Assembly: GCA_027575805.1 (NCBI GenBank)
Contig: JANBPU010000099.1
Location: 1-60,044 of the forward strand
DNA: 60,044 nucleotides
DNA from: Mycoemilia scoparia
Lineage: Eukaryota; Kickxellomycota; Kickxellomycetes; Kickxellales; Kickxellaceae
Direction of reading: 5' to 3'
Shown here: piece after piece, positions 57,201 through 60,044 of the stretch
Numbering within the stretch: the stretch's first letter is position 1
Layout of the letters: each line of letters begins with the position of its first letter
The notes under the pieces: model-generated
What the model saw: only the letters and a program-made list of their open reading frames with translations
Told to the model about the DNA's origin: nothing
The model's database searches: none
Position numbers and translations under genes: made by a program

Positions 57201-58327
57201 AGCATGATGAGATGGAAAAGATCAAGGAAGAGTTGGGTGAGATCAGTGAAGAGTATGCTGAGATGCGGACGCGCGAAGTTGATATGAAGCACAGGCTACA
57301 AGGTGCTGAAAGGTCGCTTGCTGATGCCCGAAAGAGTGCAAACTACTGGGAGAGTGAACTGGGGCGACTCGAACTTCAACCTTTGCCTGATCTGTCTGGA
57401 AAGGGTGAAGAGAAGGCAAAGAAGGCTGAGAAAATGGAAATCGAGGAGGAAGATGATGATGATGATCAAGAAGAAAGCGACAAAATGGATGTAGAAAATG
57501 AAGATGACGACATTGAAGAAGAGGAGGAAGATGACAATGATGATTCCCAAGCACTCGCTCTTCCTACCTTGACAGAAAAAGAACTCCAAGATGTCGACGT
57601 CAATGAGCTAGACAAGGAGGTCACTCAACTCAAGGCTAGCCTTCAACGAAGTAAACCCAATCTCAGCATTCTCGGTGAATATATAAAGAGAGCTAGAGAC
57701 TACAACACCAAGAGTAAGAGTCTGGAAGAAATTACTAAACAAAGAGATGATGCCCAGAACCAATTCGATGAGCTCAGAAAGCGAAGGCTAGACGAATTCA
57801 TGGCGGGATTTAACAAAATATCATATCGACTAAAAGAAATGTACCAAATGATCACAATGGGTGGTAACGCCGAGCTTGAGTTGGTCGATTCTCTTGATCC
57901 ATTCTCTGAAGGACTCGTGTTCAGTGTTATGCCACCAAAAAAGAGCTGGAAAAACATTGCTAACCTTTCTGGTGGTGAAAAGACACTCAGTTCTCTGGCC
58001 TTGGTATTTGCCCTTCATCAATTCAAACCGACACCCATCTATGTCATGGATGAGATCGATGCTGCCCTTGATTTCAGAAACGTATCTATTGTGGCAAACT
58101 ATATCAAAGAACGGACCCGTGATGCCCAATTTATTATCATCAGTCTCCGCAACAATATGTTTGAGCTGGCAGATCGCTTGGTTGGTATTTACAAGACTGA
58201 TAATAAGACCAAGTCCATTGCAATTAATCCCAAAGTCAGTGCTCATCTCCTGGCTGCTGCTGCTGCCTCTGCTACTAAGAATAGTAATGGTGCTAGTGGT
58301 GCCCAGACAGCATCCACGAATGCATAG
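54212..58327 (+). CDS. SMC4: Condensin subunit SMC4, three exons
   Basis: 1312-aa chromosome condensation ATPase that pairs with SMC2. Exons are 54212-54376, 54474-55289 and 55370-58327; introns are GT-AG in phase 0. The N-terminal head has VLENFKSYAGRQIVGPFYK then SFSAIVGPNGSGKSNVIDSL (Walker A), matching SMC4. Coiled coil runs to the hinge near 560-730 (KGIYGRLGSLGTIDDKYDVA and SGSMSGGGNRQMRGA). The C-terminal head has NLSGGEKTLSSLALVFALHQ (signature) and YVMDEIDAALDFRNV (Walker B). FIIISLRNNMFELADRLVGI is diagnostic for SMC4. A strongly acidic Asp/Glu run of about 40 residues lies near 1014-1053 in the C-terminal coiled coil. An Ala/Ser-rich tail ends the protein. Confidence 0.97.
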
Positions 58328-58992
58328 TTAGATTGTGTAGGATCATTGACCAATAATCCCAAACACCTTTTATTCCTATTCTTGTATTTTATACGCATTT
58401 TATTATCACATCGTTGCCAAAGCAGCAGATCTAACAGATGGTATATCCACTATCAAAATTGCCCCTAGCAATTTGAATCTCATGAAATCCCCCCTCTATA
58501 CATTAAATTATATATTTTCAATTTACTTTTAAACAAAAGAAATTTACCCATTTTATCATATATATGACTGTTAGAGTTGCATATAGTCTAAAAGAAAACA
58601 CTAACAGGCATGTCGCATCTCTGTTGTAAAAAATAGCATTCATAAAATATAATAATTTTCTGACATTAATTGTTTTAGAGTTTGCGTTTTAATCCACTTT
58701 TTCAAATCATGTGAACTGACTAAACCATATTGCTAGCATACACTGTAACTTGAACGACATTTGGGTCTTACAATTTAAGCTACTCCAAACCTTTATGTAG
58801 TTCCAGAAATAAGCAGCCATGCTTTAGTCGCAGGCATTAATATATGCCTCAACTGCTGAAATGCTTGGAACTCATCGTGGATTAGCATACAACAGCGGGA
58901 AAATTTAGGGGAAGATATAAAATAGATGAGGTCTAGCTAGAATAGCATATACGCATAAACACCCTCCTTGGCGTTAAAAATTATATAAATGG
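58328..58992. other. Spacer downstream of SMC4
   Basis: AT-rich, 665 bp, with no ORF or RNA that I can support. Confidence 0.6.
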
Positions 58993-59625
58993 ATGGCCAA
59001 ATCCAGCATAACTTTGGATAAAACACTGCTCTCTCGTTTACCTTCTACGAAAGCTTTAATAATTGGTTTCGGCACATTTGCTGCTTTGTTTACGTATATA
59101 AACTTTCGTATCTCGTTAGCAGAAAGCGCATCAAGAGTAACAACACAGTTAGAAATGTCTACAGACGTGCTTAAAAGCAAGAAATTCAAGACAGACGTGG
59201 GATTGAACGAATACAATGGGGTTCCAGGCAAACAAGGAATGTATAATATAACCAAAACTGGCGCAGAAATTGTATCCATTGCCAAGTCTTTTATCGAACA
59301 TATTAAGGTAAAAGCATATACATGTATAATTCATATTAAACAAGCTTTATTACCTTTAGTGTGTTATGTAATATTAATATCCTCTCCTATTATTTTCAAT
59401 TGGTTATACAATTAGCAATTCGGCGAAGGATACCTTGTTAACATCAATGGAAGCGGATTCGACAACAACTTTAGTAGTGCTGATGGCGAGGGTAATAGTT
59501 CCAATTATTATGATGAGGCCCTAAAGAGCAATGAAACATTCGTTATGGACTTTTATGTGGGTACCAAGAAAGACTCTAGTAATATTATTGGAATGATCAC
59601 TGGTACAGCTGAGTCAGGCCAGTAG
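58993..59625 (+). CDS. Uncharacterised 174-aa protein with one membrane helix, two exons
   Basis: Exon 1 is 58993-59307 and exon 2 is 59416-59625; the intron starts GTAAAA and ends TTAG, phase 0. Reading through the intron would give a hydrophobic tail and a stop, so the spliced form is preferred. MAKSSITLDKTLLSRLPSTK is followed by a hydrophobic segment (ALIIGFGTFAALFTYINF), consistent with a single-pass or mitochondrial inner membrane anchor. The rest is soluble, ending in a Gly/Ser/Asn-rich tail (TGTAESGQ). I recognise no family. An ATG four bases upstream (58989) opens a different frame and is not used in this model. Confidence 0.6.
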
Positions 59626-60044
59626 AAATCTAATGCAGATACGAAAGCCGTATTATGGAAATTTCATTTTTTTGAACCAGATTGTTTGGTACTTGGACTT
59701 TCTTTTTATTTTCTTGGCATTTGAGAGTATTAGTTTTCCTCAATTAATACAACATTATATTATTATAAACAACTAAGTATATAGTCAAAGCTCACAATGC
59801 ATTAGGCAAAATGTGTTCCCAGCAGTTGCATAGCGAATGGTATGTGATTAAGCCTAAACCATAGGGCCTATCTCCGCCTAACATAGATTCTCGGTCACTA
59901 GTGAAAACTTCCCATACTGAGCTGTAAACTTGAAAAAATATAATAGCAACTAATGTTGTTTCTTGGTTGTGTATGTGTGTATGTAAAAATGATTTAAAAT
60001 AAACGGCATTTGATGTATCAAATTAATTGATTTGGCTTGTCCAA
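59626..60044. other. Right edge, non-coding
   Basis: 419 bp with the 3' region of the preceding gene and AT-rich sequence; nothing else seen. Confidence 0.6.

Overview
The window is nuclear DNA of a fungus. It is AT-rich, has short introns (mostly 75-200 nt), long non-coding spacers full of microsatellites, a dispersed 5S rRNA gene and one tRNA. Several genes point to Fungi: a GH81 beta-1,3-glucanase, a HAM1-like TULIP protein, a predicted GPI-anchored Ser/Thr-rich wall protein and a YCF1/MRP-type ABC transporter. A RNF220-like ubiquitin ligase, a sigma-like GST and a P5B ATPase with a cysteine-rich N-terminus are more suggestive of an early-diverging lineage (Mucoromycota or Zoopagomycota) than of a yeast, but I cannot place the species from sequence alone.

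Layout. 1-12 kb: MRP-type ABC transporter (minus); a gene-poor 2.8 kb; then the divergent pair SDHAF4 (minus) and ALKBH1 (plus). 12.4-14 kb: four-exon GSK-3 kinase (minus). 14-19 kb: about 5 kb with no recognisable gene. 19-25 kb: arginase with a 970-nt intron, a MITE-like element, a 5S rRNA gene, elongin C, and a seven-exon GPI mannosyltransferase III with a second MITE in an intron. 25-27 kb: HIG1/RCF1 respiratory supercomplex factor and an orphan Cys-containing protein (both minus). 28.7-33.2 kb: GH81 glucanase and a Ser/Thr-rich surface protein. 33.5-35.7 kb: U1A/U2B''-type snRNP protein and a GST (minus). 37.8-44.2 kb: RNF220-like RING protein (plus), convergent with a P5B ATPase (minus). 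46.9-59.6 kb, all plus: SET/MYND methyltransferase, tRNA-Ser(AGA), HAM1-like protein, a 75-aa ORF, condensin SMC4 and a small membrane orphan.

I rebuilt exon structures by hand. Several true starts lie in short upstream exons: the ABC transporter (25-codon exon), the P5B ATPase (signal-peptide exon), GSK-3 and the snRNP protein. Of 25 introns, two (ALKBH1, elongin C) can only be read as GC-AG introns, and a third (RCF1) probably is one.

The genes do not form one pathway. They are housekeeping functions with loose themes: mitochondria (SDHAF4, RCF1, perhaps ALKBH1), cell surface (GPI10, GH81, Ser/Thr-rich protein) and detoxification or transport (MRP, GST, P5B). The most novel-looking structures are a family of about 90-125 bp terminal-inverted-repeat elements (four copies here), the GC-AG intron frequency, and the secreted-type Cys-rich N-terminus on the P5B ATPase.
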